Shown: positions 19,525 to 28,972, counted from the stretch's first letter. The stretch: 64,000 nt of DNA from Nocardioides carbamazepini (GCF_024614185.1 NZ_JAHTLF010000015.1:124001-188000); one strand, 5' to 3'. The notes: generated from the letters alone by a model not told the origin. Translations and numbers: made by a program.

Positions 19525-21155
19525 CAGGCACTCACCTCCGCGTCGGTGTGGGCGGCCAGGGCGAGCTCCTTGGCCCGGGGGTACTGCGCCTTGCCCGTCG
19601 CGTTGCGCGGGACCTCCTCGACGATGGTCAGGGCCCGGGGCAGCTTGTAGCCGGACAGGTGCGCGCGCAGGAAGGTGCGCAGCTCCTCGAGCTCCACCTC
19701 GTGGCCGGGACGGGGCTCGACGACGGCGGCCACGGTCTGGCCGTACTTCTCGTCGGGCAGGCCGACCACCAGGACGTCGTACACACCGGGATGCGCCTTG
19801 ATCGCCTGCTCGACCTCCTCCGGGTAGACCTTCTCGCCGCCGGTGTTGATGCAGTTGGACCCGCGGCCGAGCAACGTGATCCGGTTGCCCTCCTCGATCC
19901 GGGCGTTGTCGCCGGGGATCGAGTAGCGGACGCCGTCGACCTCGACGAAGGTCTTCGCCGACTTCTCGGGGTCCTTGTAGTAGCCGACCGGCACGTTGCC
20001 GGCACGGGCGGTGCGGCCGATCTTGCCGATGTCGGTAGCGGGGTCGAGCGGCCTGTTGTCGTCGCCGAGGATGACCGTGGTCGGGGGCAGGGAGACGACC
20101 GGGCCGTCGGTCGACAGGGCGCTGGCGTCCTGCAGCCCGGTGCCCTGGAAGCCGGTCTCGGACGAGCCGACGGAGTCGGTGAAGACGGCGTTCGGGAACG
20201 CCTTCATCCACCGTTCCTTGACCGACTTCGAGAAGATCGCTGCGCTGGAGGCGATCGCGAAGAGGGTCTGGCCGTCGTAGCCGCCCGCCTCGTAGGCGTC
20301 GATGAGCGGGACCGCCATCGCGTCGCCGGTCATGAAGAGCATCTGCACGCCGTGCTTGTCGACCAGCTCCCAGGTGCGGACCGGGTCGAACTTCGGCTCG
20401 AGGATGGTCACCTGGCCGGCGAAGAGGTGCATGAGCAGCGACGCCTGCGCGCCGCCGTGCATGAGCGGGCTGAGCGGCAGGGTGACCAGGCTGTCCTGGA
20501 GCGCCTTCTTGGACTGGTCGTACTCCTCCAGCGGCTCCGACGTCATGAAGTCGATGCCGCCGCCGAGCACCCGCCAGAAGTCCTCATGGCGCCACATCAC
20601 GCCCTTGGGGAAGCCGGTGGTGCCGCCCGTGTAGATGATGTGGATGTCGTCGGGGCTGCGCTCACCGAAGTCGCGGGCGTCGGACTGGCCGGCCAGCGCG
20701 TCCTCCAGCGTGACACCGCCGTACGCCGACAGGTCGCTGGCGTCGTCGGGCTCGAGAGAGTTGGGGACGGCGATGATCGTCTTCAGGTCGGGGAACTTCG
20801 GAGCCACCTCGGCGACCAGCGGCGCGTACACACGGTCGTGGACCAGGCCGACCAGGTCGGCGTTGTCGAAGAGGTACTCAAGCTCGCCGGCGACGTACCG
20901 GTAGTTGACGTTGATCGCGACCGCGCGGACCTTGAGGACCGCGATGAGGGCCACGACGTGCTCGATGCTGTTCTTGGCATAGAGGCCGACGTGGTCGCCG
21001 GCCCCGATGCCCTGCGCCTGCAGGTAGTGGGCGAGCCGGTTGGACTCGGCCTCGAGCCCGGCGAAGGAGATGACGCGGTCCCCCACCTGCACGGCGGGCT
21101 TGTCGGGAACGGCGTCGACGGCATGTTCGAAGAGATCGGCGATGTTCAGGGCCAC
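19524..21155 (-). CDS. fadD19: Steroid-CoA ligase FadD19 (sterol C26 acid)
   Basis: FadD19 activates 3-oxocholest-4-en-26-oate-type acids to CoA esters for side-chain degradation. The 543-aa protein carries YTGGTTGFPKGVMWRHED, DSVGSSETG, GRGSNCINTGGEKVYPEE and ATGKAQYPRAKE, closely following the M. tuberculosis Rv3515c sequence as I remember it. Divergence from echA19 is also as in that organism. The GTG start has no ribosome binding site; TAGTGT lies six bases upstream and overlaps the KstR box, so the mRNA is probably leaderless. Confidence 0.93.
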   Translation of the reverse strand: MALNIADLFEHAVDAVPDKPAVQVGDRVISFAGLEAESNRLAHYLQAQGIGAGDHVGLYAKNSIEHVVALIAVLKVRAVAINVNYRYVAGELEYLFDNADLVGLVHDRVYAPLVAEVAPKFPDLKTIIAVPNSLEPDDASDLSAYGGVTLEDALAGQSDARDFGERSPDDIHIIYTGGTTGFPKGVMWRHEDFWRVLGGGIDFMTSEPLEEYDQSKKALQDSLVTLPLSPLMHGGAQASLLMHLFAGQVTILEPKFDPVRTWELVDKHGVQMLFMTGDAMAVPLIDAYEAGGYDGQTLFAIASSAAIFSKSVKERWMKAFPNAVFTDSVGSSETGFQGTGLQDASALSTDGPVVSLPPTTVILGDDNRPLDPATDIGKIGRTARAGNVPVGYYKDPEKSAKTFVEVDGVRYSIPGDNARIEEGNRITLLGRGSNCINTGGEKVYPEEVEQAIKAHPGVYDVLVVGLPDEKYGQTVAAVVEPRPGHEVELEELRTFLRAHLSGYKLPRALTIVEEVPRNATGKAQYPRAKELALAAHTDAEVSA

Positions 21156-21165
21156 GGAGCGACAC

Positions 21166-21179
21166 TAGAACACGTTTCA
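21166..21179. promoter_or_regulatory. KstR box, fadD19/echA19 intergenic region
   Basis: TAGAACACGTTTCA matches TnnAACnnGTTnnA completely. It lies 10 bp upstream of the fadD19 GTG and about 22 bp upstream of the upstream ORF that leads into echA19. Confidence 0.87.
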
Positions 21180-21201
21180 CTTTTTCGCTAGCGTTGTTCA
21201 C

Positions 21202-21270
21202 ATGAGCGAGCGAAGCAAGCGAATCTATCCAGCCTCAGGAGCGCCGACGCACCGCGAGGCAAGCGCATGA
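21202..21270 (+). CDS. 22-aa upstream ORF coupled to echA19 (predicted leaderless)
   Basis: An ATG at 21202 opens a 22-codon frame, beginning [13 protein letters not shown], whose TGA (21268-21270) overlaps the echA19 ATG as ATGA. A TAGCGT hexamer at 21189-21194 lies seven bases before this ATG, the spacing expected for leaderless transcripts. Thus ribosomes could load on the uORF and re-initiate at echA19, which has no clear ribosome binding site of its own. Codon content alone is not decisive. Confidence 0.45.
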   Translation: MSERSKRIYPASGAPTHREASA

Positions 21271-22049
21271 GCGATTGCCTCGTCGAGCAGGACGGTCACA
21301 AGCTGGTCGTCACCATGAACCGTCCCGAGCGCCGCAACGCCCTGTCGAGCGAGATGCTGCGGATCATGGAGGCCGCCTGGGACCGGGTGAACGACGACCC
21401 GGAGATCCGGGTCTGCATCCTCACCGGGGCCGGCGGGTACTTCTGCGCCGGCATGGACCTCAAGGCGGCCGACGACCGGCCGCCGTCGGAGAGCTTCGAG
21501 TCCGGTGCCTACGACCCGACGACCATCAAGGGCCTGCTCAAGGGCTTCCGGCTCACCAAGCCGCTGGTCGCGGCCGTGGAGGGGCCGGCCATCGCCGGAG
21601 GAACCGAGATCCTCCAGGGCACCGACATCCGGATCGCCGGCGAGTCGGCCAAGTTCGGTGTCGCCGAGGCCCGCTGGTCGCTGTACCCGCTGGGCGGCTC
21701 CGCCGTCCGCCTCCCCCGCCAGATCCCCTACACCGTGGCAGCGGAGCTCCTGCTGACCGGCCGCACCCTCGGGGCGCCCGAGGCCAAGGCGCTCGGCCTG
21801 ATCGGCCACGTGGTCCCCGACGGCGAGGCGCTGGCGAAGGCACACGAGATCGCCGACAAGATCGCCGCCAACGGCCCTCTCGCCGTCCAGGCCATCCTCA
21901 AGACGATGCGCGACTCGGAGGGGAAGCACGAGGAGGAGTGCTGGGCCGACGACGCCAAGATCGGTGCGGCCGTGTTCTCCTCCGAGGACGCCAAGGAGGG
22001 CCCGCGGGCGTTCCTGGAGAAGCGGGCGCCGCAGTTCAAGGGGCGCTAG
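21267..22049 (+). CDS. echA19: Steroid enoyl-CoA hydratase EchA19
   Basis: EchA19 hydrates steroid side-chain enoyl-CoA. The 260-aa crotonase-fold protein has CAGMDLKAA (oxyanion hole), [16 protein letters not shown] and the [15 protein letters not shown] segment, matching Rv3516 as I recall it. It is divergent from fadD19 with one KstR box between. Its start overlaps the stop of a short upstream ORF. Confidence 0.92.
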   Translation: MSDCLVEQDGHKLVVTMNRPERRNALSSEMLRIMEAAWDRVNDDPEIRVCILTGAGGYFCAGMDLKAADDRPPSESFESGAYDPTTIKGLLKGFRLTKPLVAAVEGPAIAGGTEILQGTDIRIAGESAKFGVAEARWSLYPLGGSAVRLPRQIPYTVAAELLLTGRTLGAPEAKALGLIGHVVPDGEALAKAHEIADKIAANGPLAVQAILKTMRDSEGKHEEECWADDAKIGAAVFSSEDAKEGPRAFLEKRAPQFKGR

Positions 22050-22176
22050 GGCCTAGTACTACAGCCGTACTCATGGTCAGGCGGCTCTGGCGGCATAGCG
22101 ACAGCGCCGGGCTGGGGCTTGGTGTCGACGGCACCAGCGTGACCAGTTGAGGACAGCCGTGACCGAGAATCGCTGC

Positions 22177-23130
22177 ATGTCAGATGACGTGCTGGAGTAT
22201 CTCATCGGCGCCGGCGCGATCGTGGTGATGATCGTCTTCATCCTGATCGTGCGGCGCGCGGAGGCCACCATTCGCAAACCGCTGCCCGCGCTGGATCGCA
22301 CAGCGCGCACGGCCACGGTAGTTGGGACGCAGCCCGACCGCGGCCTCATGTTGGTCGAGGTCGAGTACACCGACGGCGATGGGATGGTTCGACGTGAGTG
22401 CCTCGCCGATGTGATGTGCGGGCCGGAGCTGGATCGCTTCGCGATCGGGACGACCTGGCAGGTGTACGGGTTCCGCAAGCCGCGGGGCAGGTGCCTACTC
22501 ACTGAGACCCACGACGATCTTCCACGCAACGGCTACAACCTCGACGGTCTGCGCATCAAGCACGAGCGGATGGTCTTCGAAGCCCGGGACGGCTCATCGG
22601 TCCTCGGCGTGCTGCCGTTCCGCGGCGACGGGTCGGTGGGCGGCTCACCGGTCGTGGCTGGCCGGCGCACGTCCTGGCCGGGACACCCGGCGAGCGCGTG
22701 GCAGTGGGCGGAGTCGTCCCCGGCCCCGCTTCACCGCCGCAGACCCACCCCGCGCACGGTGCCCATCGACGGCGTGCTCTGCGACGTCTTCAGCTCCCCG
22801 CTCACGATGTCGGGCAGTGACTCGGACAGCGAGACCCGCATCCTCGTCGACGTCCGCGTCCCCGATGAGAAGGCCGCGCGCATCGTCGCCGCCTTCACCT
22901 CGTGGGCGAGCGACCCCGCAGCCCGCGATGCATGGGGGCCCGTACCGCTAGCGCTGTTCTACGTGGTGATCACCGCCGAAGAGCTCTTTGGTCCCGACGC
23001 CGCGGGCGGCTACATCGCCCGCGACTGCAGTATCGAGCCCGGCCGGCGCGCACTGATCACGACAGGTCCCGACCGTGAGTACCCCGACGCGCCGTTTCGG
23101 CGCGCACAGGTGCGCGAGGCGTCGCGCTAG
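22177..23130 (+). CDS. Membrane-anchored protein of unknown function
   Basis: Unrecognised. The ATG at 22177 gives 317 aa with one N-terminal membrane segment (about residues 7-27) followed by RRAEATIRK, so the bulk is probably cytoplasmic. The C-terminal half is rich in charged residues and polar strands. Earlier GTG (22159) and TTG (22147) starts are in frame. The base composition looks slightly less GC-rich than that of its neighbours. The 127 bp before the start hold a weak AGTAC/GTACT repeat and nothing I can name. Confidence 0.55.
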   Translation: MSDDVLEYLIGAGAIVVMIVFILIVRRAEATIRKPLPALDRTARTATVVGTQPDRGLMLVEVEYTDGDGMVRRECLADVMCGPELDRFAIGTTWQVYGFRKPRGRCLLTETHDDLPRNGYNLDGLRIKHERMVFEARDGSSVLGVLPFRGDGSVGGSPVVAGRRTSWPGHPASAWQWAESSPAPLHRRRPTPRTVPIDGVLCDVFSSPLTMSGSDSDSETRILVDVRVPDEKAARIVAAFTSWASDPAARDAWGPVPLALFYVVITAEELFGPDAAGGYIARDCSIEPGRRALITTGPDREYPDAPFRRAQVREASR

Positions 23131-23225
23131 GTGTTCAGCACCAGCTAGGGACGTCGCGCTCGGCAGCAATGGGCGAACGCTCTCCGCCGAGGAGTGAGCC
23201 GGCCCGGGCCGGGCAGCATGGCGTC

Positions 23226-23924
23226 ATGGGTGTCGTCGCCGTCTTCCTGTTCGGACTCCTCGCGCTGGCCGTCGTCGCGCTGGTCGTGCTCCTGGTGCTG
23301 GCCGTGGCCGCCGGCACGAAACGGGCCGCCGAGCGCCGCCAGGGCCTGGCGGCCCTCGCCCACCACCGGGAGTGGGAGTACCGGCCCAGCGATCCCGGGC
23401 TGGTCGACAGGTTCACCGGCGCGCCCTTCGGTCGCGGACACGGCCGCCGGGCCGACAACGTCCTCCTCGGCCGGTACGACGGTCGGTCGTTCGCGGCCTT
23501 CGACTACCAGTACACGACCGGCTCCGGTGAGGATTCCTCACGCCACGCCTACTCGGTCGTCGCACTCAGCCTGGGCGTCCGGGCTCCGGAGCTGGCGGTC
23601 GGGCCGACCGGCACCCTGCGCCGCTGGGTGGACTCGCTGACGGGCCGTGACATCGAGATCGGGGACCCGGTGTTCGACGCCGCCTTCACCGTCCACTCCC
23701 CGGCGCCCGCGTTCGCCGCCGACGTGCTGCTGTCCGACGTGCGCGACGTGATGCGACACCACCCGGCCCTGTCGTGGCGGATCACCGGCGACTCGCTGCT
23801 CGTCATCCGCTCCGGCGCGCACGCGCCGGCGGAGATCGACGCGAAGCTGCACCTGATGGACGCGCTCCTCGACCGGATCCCCGGTCACGTGTGGGACCGG
23901 CTGCAGGGCGAGCAACCCCGCTGA
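23226..23924 (+). CDS. Membrane-anchored protein of unknown function
   Basis: Unrecognised 232-aa protein. The N-terminus has one long membrane segment (residues about 4-30), then a basic KRAAERRQ stretch and a soluble domain with REWEY, FDYQYTTG and HAYSVVALSL strands. The ATG at 23226 was preferred because it starts directly before the membrane segment; an in-frame ATG at 23169 would add 19 hydrophilic residues. The preceding gene is also a single-pass membrane protein, but there is no sequence similarity between them that I can see. Confidence 0.6.
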   Translation: MGVVAVFLFGLLALAVVALVVLLVLAVAAGTKRAAERRQGLAALAHHREWEYRPSDPGLVDRFTGAPFGRGHGRRADNVLLGRYDGRSFAAFDYQYTTGSGEDSSRHAYSVVALSLGVRAPELAVGPTGTLRRWVDSLTGRDIEIGDPVFDAAFTVHSPAPAFAADVLLSDVRDVMRHHPALSWRITGDSLLVIRSGAHAPAEIDAKLHLMDALLDRIPGHVWDRLQGEQPR

Positions 23925-23947
23925 CACGGAGGAGGTCAGCGCGAAGC

Positions 23948-24436
23948 TCAGCGCCCGGTGCGCTTCGCCGTCCAGTCGAGCGGGTCGCCGGCGACGTTGC
24001 CCCGCTGGCACGACCCCACCTTGTAGGCGAGGGTGCCCTGGGTGACCTTGCGCTTCTTGGCCACGAGCTTGCCACCGACCTCGACGCGGTACGCCGTGCC
24101 GTCCTGGACGCCCTCGAACAGCCCGTGGAAGCGGCCGCTGCGCTTGACCTTCATGGTCGGCATCGACTGGGAGATCAGCTTGACGTCCAAGCCGCAGATC
24201 ACGTTCATGGTGACCAGCCAGTGCTTGACCTTGCGGCCGTTCTTCGTGACGTCGAAGCCGATCTCCAGCCGGTCGAGCGGGTTGGGCTCGGTCGGAGTCT
24301 CGGCCCCGGCGTAGCTGCCGCCCGGTCCCGTCGCCGCGGACGCCGCGTGAACCGGCGCGGGAGACGACGTGACCATCAGCGCGACGGCCAGGAACACCAT
24401 CACGACTGCCCGAGAGACCCGCGAGTGAGGACGCAT
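23948..24436 (-). CDS. Secreted protein of unknown function
   Basis: The 162-aa protein has a signal peptide (basic N-region, hydrophobic VVMVFLAVALMV, cleavage near VHAASA). The mature part is basic with two Cys, one in NVICGLD and one in VGSCQRG, and could form one disulfide. I do not recognise the family. The ATG at 24436 is preferred over 24448, because a TATGAT lies seven bases upstream of it as in leaderless promoters; there is no ribosome binding site. Confidence 0.6.
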   Translation of the reverse strand: MRPHSRVSRAVVMVFLAVALMVTSSPAPVHAASAATGPGGSYAGAETPTEPNPLDRLEIGFDVTKNGRKVKHWLVTMNVICGLDVKLISQSMPTMKVKRSGRFHGLFEGVQDGTAYRVEVGGKLVAKKRKVTQGTLAYKVGSCQRGNVAGDPLDWTAKRTGR

Positions 24437-24508
24437 GACGAGCATCATAGGGCCGCTGCGTGGGAACCCGGTGGGCTGCCGCGCCGACGCGATGGTGGCC
24501 GGACGCGC

Positions 24509-25960
24509 CTACATCGGGGCATCGACGAGGTCGACGCCCACGATCTGCTTGCCCGCGTAGAACTCCAGGACGTCAGCGTCCCCGTGGCCGCCCAGTCCGC
24601 TGTCGCCGAAGAAGCTCTGCGCCGACTCGGCGCACATGTCGAGCAGGCTGGTGCCGTTGACCTTGACCTCCCCGGCCTCGATGCGGCCACCGACCGCGAT
24701 CGCCCGCTCGACGTCGCCGGCGAACACATAGCCGGCCAGGCCGTGCGGGCCGGCGTTCGACCTCGCGAGCGCCTCCCCGACCGCCGTGAACGGCTCGATC
24801 GCGATCATCGGGCCGAACACCTCGCCGGGAAGGTCGACCTGACCGGGCGACGAGACGACTGTCGGAGCGACGAACCACCCGTCGCCGGGGAGATCCGGTC
24901 CGTGCCCGGCGGTCGCGCCCGACGCGAGCAGGAGCTCACGCTGCGCCACGAGGTCGTCGCGACGCTGCCGGAACGCCATCGGTCCCACCTCCGTGCCTGC
25001 GTCGAGGGCCGATCCGACCCGCGCGCGCCGCAGCCGGTCGGCGAGACCCTCCACCAGGTCGGCGTGCAGGCTCCGGTCGACGAATACCCGGCGCGGCGCC
25101 TCGCACCACTGTCCGTTCAACTTGGTCATGCCCTCGGCCAGGTGCTCGACCGTCGCCGCGACATCGGCGTCGGCCAGCACGATGGCCGGGTTGTTGGAGC
25201 CCAGCTCGAGGCGCAGCCGCGTGAGGTTCGGCGCGCTCGCCCGGGCGATGAGCCGGCCCGTGGCCGTCGACCCGGTCATGGAGATGGCCTTGATCCGGGG
25301 GTCGCCGCAGATCTGCTCACCGACGTCACCGCCGCCGAGGAGCAGCGAGAAGGCCCCCGGCGGCAGGCCGGCCTCCGCGGCGGCGGCCGCGAGGAGCTGG
25401 GCACTCCACGGTGAGGCCGGTGACGGTTTGAGCACGACCGGTGCCCCGGCTACCAGTGCGTACGCCATCTTCTTGACGGCCACCGCCGACGGGGCGTTCC
25501 ACGGGGCGATGAGTGCCGTCGGGCCCCACGGCACCCGGCGCAGCCGCACCGGCCCCTGAGCGGCCGCGAGCTCGGACGACTCGCCCCGTTGCTCGGCCAG
25601 TTCGATCGCCGTGCGGATGGTTCCGCCCAGGCTGGACGCGAACAGTGTGGTCTCGCGGAGCGTGACCCCACTGTTGAGGGAGTCGAGCTCCGCGATCGCC
25701 GCCTGCTGCTCGTCGATGAGGGCGGCGAGGCGGTGCAGGACCGCGGCCCTCCCGGCCAGTCCCAGGTCGCGCCAGGTGCCGCGGGTGTGCGCGGACCACG
25801 CGGCAGCGAGTGCCCGCTCGACCTGCTCGGGCGAGGAGGCCCGGTTGCGCTGCAGCGGCGCACCCGTGTTGGGGTCGTGCAGGACGTCGTCGGTCTCGAC
25901 GGCCGAGAGCTCCGATGTGCCGTCGATCCAGGTCGCGAGCTCGGGTGGAGTGATCGTCAT
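24509..25960 (-). CDS. NAD(P)-dependent aldehyde dehydrogenase
   Basis: The 483-aa ALDH-superfamily enzyme has WNAPSAVAVKKM, VLKPSPASPW (NAD site), SMTGSTATGR, LELGSNNP with the general-base Glu, and NGQWCEAPRR with the catalytic Cys. In the gamma-glutamylated amine route (Puu-type) the corresponding enzyme oxidises a gamma-glutamyl-aminoaldehyde. It starts one base after the stop of the glutamine-synthetase-like gene and is last in a tightly packed four-gene operon. The substrate is inferred from the operon. Confidence 0.85.
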   Translation of the reverse strand: MTITPPELATWIDGTSELSAVETDDVLHDPNTGAPLQRNRASSPEQVERALAAAWSAHTRGTWRDLGLAGRAAVLHRLAALIDEQQAAIAELDSLNSGVTLRETTLFASSLGGTIRTAIELAEQRGESSELAAAQGPVRLRRVPWGPTALIAPWNAPSAVAVKKMAYALVAGAPVVLKPSPASPWSAQLLAAAAAEAGLPPGAFSLLLGGGDVGEQICGDPRIKAISMTGSTATGRLIARASAPNLTRLRLELGSNNPAIVLADADVAATVEHLAEGMTKLNGQWCEAPRRVFVDRSLHADLVEGLADRLRRARVGSALDAGTEVGPMAFRQRRDDLVAQRELLLASGATAGHGPDLPGDGWFVAPTVVSSPGQVDLPGEVFGPMIAIEPFTAVGEALARSNAGPHGLAGYVFAGDVERAIAVGGRIEAGEVKVNGTSLLDMCAESAQSFFGDSGLGGHGDADVLEFYAGKQIVGVDLVDAPM

Positions 25961-25961
25961 G

Positions 25962-27338
25962 TCAGATCCTGTCGAAGTAGCGGTCGAGGTCCCAGTCGTT
26001 GACGGTGCCCAGGAAGGACCGCCACTCGTGCTCCAGCAGGATCCGGAAGTGCTCGACGACCTCGTCGCCGTACTCGGCACGGGCGAACGACGAGGCGGCG
26101 AAGGCCTTCGCCGCCTCACCGAGATGCAGCGGGACCTCGGCGTCGATCGGCGTCTCGTATCCGTTCCCGTCCGTCATCGGCGGCGGCGTCACGCCCAGCT
26201 CGATTCCCTGTCGCGCCGAGGCGAGCAGGCCCGCGAGGGTCAGGTACGGGTTGGTGTCGGCACCCGGCAACCGGAACTCCAGGCGCAGGTCCCGGGGCCG
26301 CTTGCCCACGATCCGCACCGAGGTCGTGCGGTTGTCCAGGCCCCAGGTGCGCCCCCAGCCGGCGACGTCGGAGCCGTTCGCCCGCCGGTAGGAGTTGACG
26401 GTCGGGGCGTACCAGGCCATGAACGTCGGCACCTCCTGCAGGATGCCGCCGATCGCCTGGTGCATGCTCTCCCCCAGATGGTGCGGGGCGTCGTCGTCCC
26501 AGAAGACCGGGCGGCCCTCGTTGTCGACGACGGAGAAGTGCACGTGGCACGACGACCCCGGCTGCCCGCCGTTCAGCGGCTTGGCCATGAAGGTCGCGCT
26601 CATGCCGGCGGCCGAGGCACTGTCCCGGACCGCGAGCTTGTAGAGCGCGTGGCGGTCGGCCATCTCGAGCGGATCGCCGTAGCGGAAGGTCATCTCCCAC
26701 TGCCCCGTGCCCCACTCCGACTGGGCGGCCTCCATCTCGATGCCGGAGGCCTTCAGGTCGGCGCGGAGCTTGCGGAAGAACGGCTCGTAGGTGTTGCCCT
26801 CGTGGATCATGAAGTCAGCCGGAACGATGGTCGTCGGCTCCAGATCGCGGAAGCCCGACCGCCGCAGCTCACGCGGCTCGTTGCGGAACAGGTAGAACTC
26901 CAGCTCCGTGCCCATCTGGGCACGCAGGCCGTGCGCGCCGAAGCGCTCGATCTGCTGCCGCAGCATCACGCGCGGCGACAGGGGCAGGTACTCGCCCTTC
27001 GCGGCGTCCCACGGGTCGGCAAGGCAGATCGCGATGCCGTCGAGCCAGGCGGCGCGCCGCAACGTGCCCAGGTCGGGCCGGAAGGTGACGTCCGGTACGC
27101 CGTTGTGCATGCCGCACAGCGGGAACACGTTGGCCTCGACGAGCCCGAGGTCCTGGGTCAGGTCCCAGGCGTACACACAGGTGCAGACCTCGACCCCCTC
27201 TTCGACGACCCGATCGAAGGACTCGACCGGAACCCGCCTGCCGACCAGGCGACCCTGGAGATCCGGCGAGGCGACGATGACCGTGTGGATGCCGTGCGCG
27301 ACCAGGTCGGTGGCATCCAGCAGCCAGGCCGCGCTCAT
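25962..27338 (-). CDS. Glutamine-synthetase-family gamma-glutamyl-amine ligase
   Basis: The 458-aa protein has the GS catalytic fold: TELEFYLFRNE and GQWEMTF metal-site acids, GSSCHVHFS in place of the GS ATP-site HVHQS, NRTTSVRI with the substrate Arg, and LRLEFRLPGADTNPYLTLAG. Divergent GS proteins (PuuA, GlnA3, GlnA4) attach glutamate to polyamines or ethanolamine rather than ammonia. The linkage to a gamma-glutamyl hydrolase, a dehydrogenase pair and a permease supports this. Its ATG overlaps the SDR stop (ATGA at 27338-27335). Confidence 0.87.
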   Translation of the reverse strand: MSAAWLLDATDLVAHGIHTVIVASPDLQGRLVGRRVPVESFDRVVEEGVEVCTCVYAWDLTQDLGLVEANVFPLCGMHNGVPDVTFRPDLGTLRRAAWLDGIAICLADPWDAAKGEYLPLSPRVMLRQQIERFGAHGLRAQMGTELEFYLFRNEPRELRRSGFRDLEPTTIVPADFMIHEGNTYEPFFRKLRADLKASGIEMEAAQSEWGTGQWEMTFRYGDPLEMADRHALYKLAVRDSASAAGMSATFMAKPLNGGQPGSSCHVHFSVVDNEGRPVFWDDDAPHHLGESMHQAIGGILQEVPTFMAWYAPTVNSYRRANGSDVAGWGRTWGLDNRTTSVRIVGKRPRDLRLEFRLPGADTNPYLTLAGLLASARQGIELGVTPPPMTDGNGYETPIDAEVPLHLGEAAKAFAASSFARAEYGDEVVEHFRILLEHEWRSFLGTVNDWDLDRYFDRI

Positions 27339-28105
27339 CGGGTCAGCCACCCGCCGTCGACCGGCAGCTGGATGCCGTCGATGAACGAGGCCTCGTCCGA
27401 GAGCAGGAAGGAGACCGCGGCGGCGATGTCGGCCGGCTGCCCGACCCGAGGCACCAGCAGCCGCTGCTTCATGAACTCCAGGCCGGCATCCGAGGTGACC
27501 ATCTCCAGGTCGAAGAAGTCCGTGGCGATCGGGCCGGGGGCGACGCAGTTGACGCGGATGTTGTCGGGCGCCAGCTCGATGGCGAGTGCCTTCGTCAGCA
27601 TCGGCACCCCGCCCTTGCTCGCGTTGTAGTGCGGCTGCGTCGTGGAGCCGGACGTGACGACCGCGATCGCCTCGACGGTGGACAGGTTGACGATCGCGCC
27701 CCCGCCGGAGCGAGCGATGAGCGGCGCCACCACCTGCGCCACGACGAACTGGCCCTTGAGGTTGACGTCGAGCACGAGGTCCCAGGCGTCGTCGGTCAGG
27801 TCGCGGAACGAGTGGGGGGTCACCAGGCCGGCGTTGTTGACCAGCAGGTGCAGGGCGCCCCAGCTCTCCTCCACCGTGCGCACCGACGCCGCGACGGCGT
27901 CTCGGTCGCGCACGTCGACGGCGGCGGCGAGCGCGGTGCCACCGTCGTCCTCGATCGCCTTGACGGTGGCCTCGGCCAGCGCGAGATCGATGTCGGTCAC
28001 CATCACGCGGGCGCCGTCGCGGGCCAGCCGCAGGGCCGTCTCCCGCCCGATGCCCGACCCGGCGCCCGTGATGTAGGCGATCTTGCCGCCGTGTACTGCG
28101 GTCAT
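27335..28105 (-). CDS. Short-chain alcohol dehydrogenase/reductase
   Basis: The 256-aa classical SDR has TGAGSGIGR, NNAGL, and catalytic HYNASKGG with Ser upstream in NLSTVEA, followed by VNCVAPGPIATDF. In this operon it would be an alcohol dehydrogenase converting a gamma-glutamyl amino alcohol to the aldehyde used by the downstream ALDH; this is inference. It is coupled on both sides by ATGA overlaps (with the C26 hydrolase and with the ligase gene). Confidence 0.85.
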   Translation of the reverse strand: MTAVHGGKIAYITGAGSGIGRETALRLARDGARVMVTDIDLALAEATVKAIEDDGGTALAAAVDVRDRDAVAASVRTVEESWGALHLLVNNAGLVTPHSFRDLTDDAWDLVLDVNLKGQFVVAQVVAPLIARSGGGAIVNLSTVEAIAVVTSGSTTQPHYNASKGGVPMLTKALAIELAPDNIRVNCVAPGPIATDFFDLEMVTSDAGLEFMKQRLLVPRVGQPADIAAAVSFLLSDEASFIDGIQLPVDGGWLTR

Positions 28106-28845
28106 GCTGCACTCTCCTGAAGCTTGTGGGCGACACTCGCGTCGACCAGCCAGTTGAAGATCGGATCTGCTGTGAAGCACTCGGGGTGCCACTGGACGCC
28201 GACGACCGGACGGTCGGCGACCTCGAACGCCTCCACCACCCCGTCGCCCGCCCGGCCCGTGACCACGACGTCGCGACCGGGCCGGTCGACGGCCTGGTGG
28301 TGGAAGGAGTTGACGACCGCCTCGGGCCCGTAGAGCGCCTCGAGCAGGGAGCCGGCGGCGAAGGAGACCGCGTGCGAACGGTGCGCCCGCGGGTAGGCGT
28401 ACGAGGCGTGCGACTCGCCCTGGCCGATCGGCAGGTCGGCGACCAGCGTGCCGCCGAGCGCCACGTTGAGCAGCTGGGCGCCGCGGCAGATGCCGAGCAT
28501 CGGTACGCCGGCACCGAGCCCCTGAGTGGCGAGGTCCAGCTCGAACTCGTCGCGCATCGGCTCGAGTCCGCCCGAGCGCGGATGGGGCACGCCGCCGTAC
28601 CGGCGCGGGTCCACGTCGGCGCCGCCGACGAACACGACCCCGTCGACGAGGTCGAGGACATCCTCGGGACGCATGTCGAGCGGCAGGTGCAGTGGGATGC
28701 CCCCGGCATCGATCACCGATGTCGCGTACTCGCTCATGTAGACGTCGAGAGGCGCGTCGTCGAACCCCAGCGGAACGCCGATGACACGCGCCGCCATGCG
28801 CCGGCCGGTCAGTCCGATGACCGGCCTGCTGCCGGGGCCCCTCAC
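28102..28845 (-). CDS. Class I glutamine-amidotransferase-like gamma-glutamyl hydrolase (PuuD-like)
   Basis: The 247-aa peptidase C26 family protein has the nucleophile elbow GICRGAQL with the catalytic Cys, VVFVGGADVDPRRYG, HHQAVDRPG, and VGVQWHPE with catalytic His and Glu. Homologues hydrolyse the gamma-glutamyl bond at the end of the Puu pathway. The GTG start at 28845 has a strong GGAGGAGAGG nearby; in-frame extension to 29157 covers the operator region and is rejected. First gene of the operon C26-SDR-GS-ALDH. Confidence 0.87.
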   Translation of the reverse strand: MRGPGSRPVIGLTGRRMAARVIGVPLGFDDAPLDVYMSEYATSVIDAGGIPLHLPLDMRPEDVLDLVDGVVFVGGADVDPRRYGGVPHPRSGGLEPMRDEFELDLATQGLGAGVPMLGICRGAQLLNVALGGTLVADLPIGQGESHASYAYPRAHRSHAVSFAAGSLLEALYGPEAVVNSFHHQAVDRPGRDVVVTGRAGDGVVEAFEVADRPVVGVQWHPECFTADPIFNWLVDASVAHKLQESAA

Positions 28846-28972
28846 CGCCTCTCCTCCGCGGTGTCCCCGCCACCCGCCGCCTGACGGCGTGTTGAGCTCC
28901 TTCGGCCGACCATGACCACCCTCCTGCTTCGTACTGAGGCGACGGACCGCCTGCATTGGCACATACGGTAGA

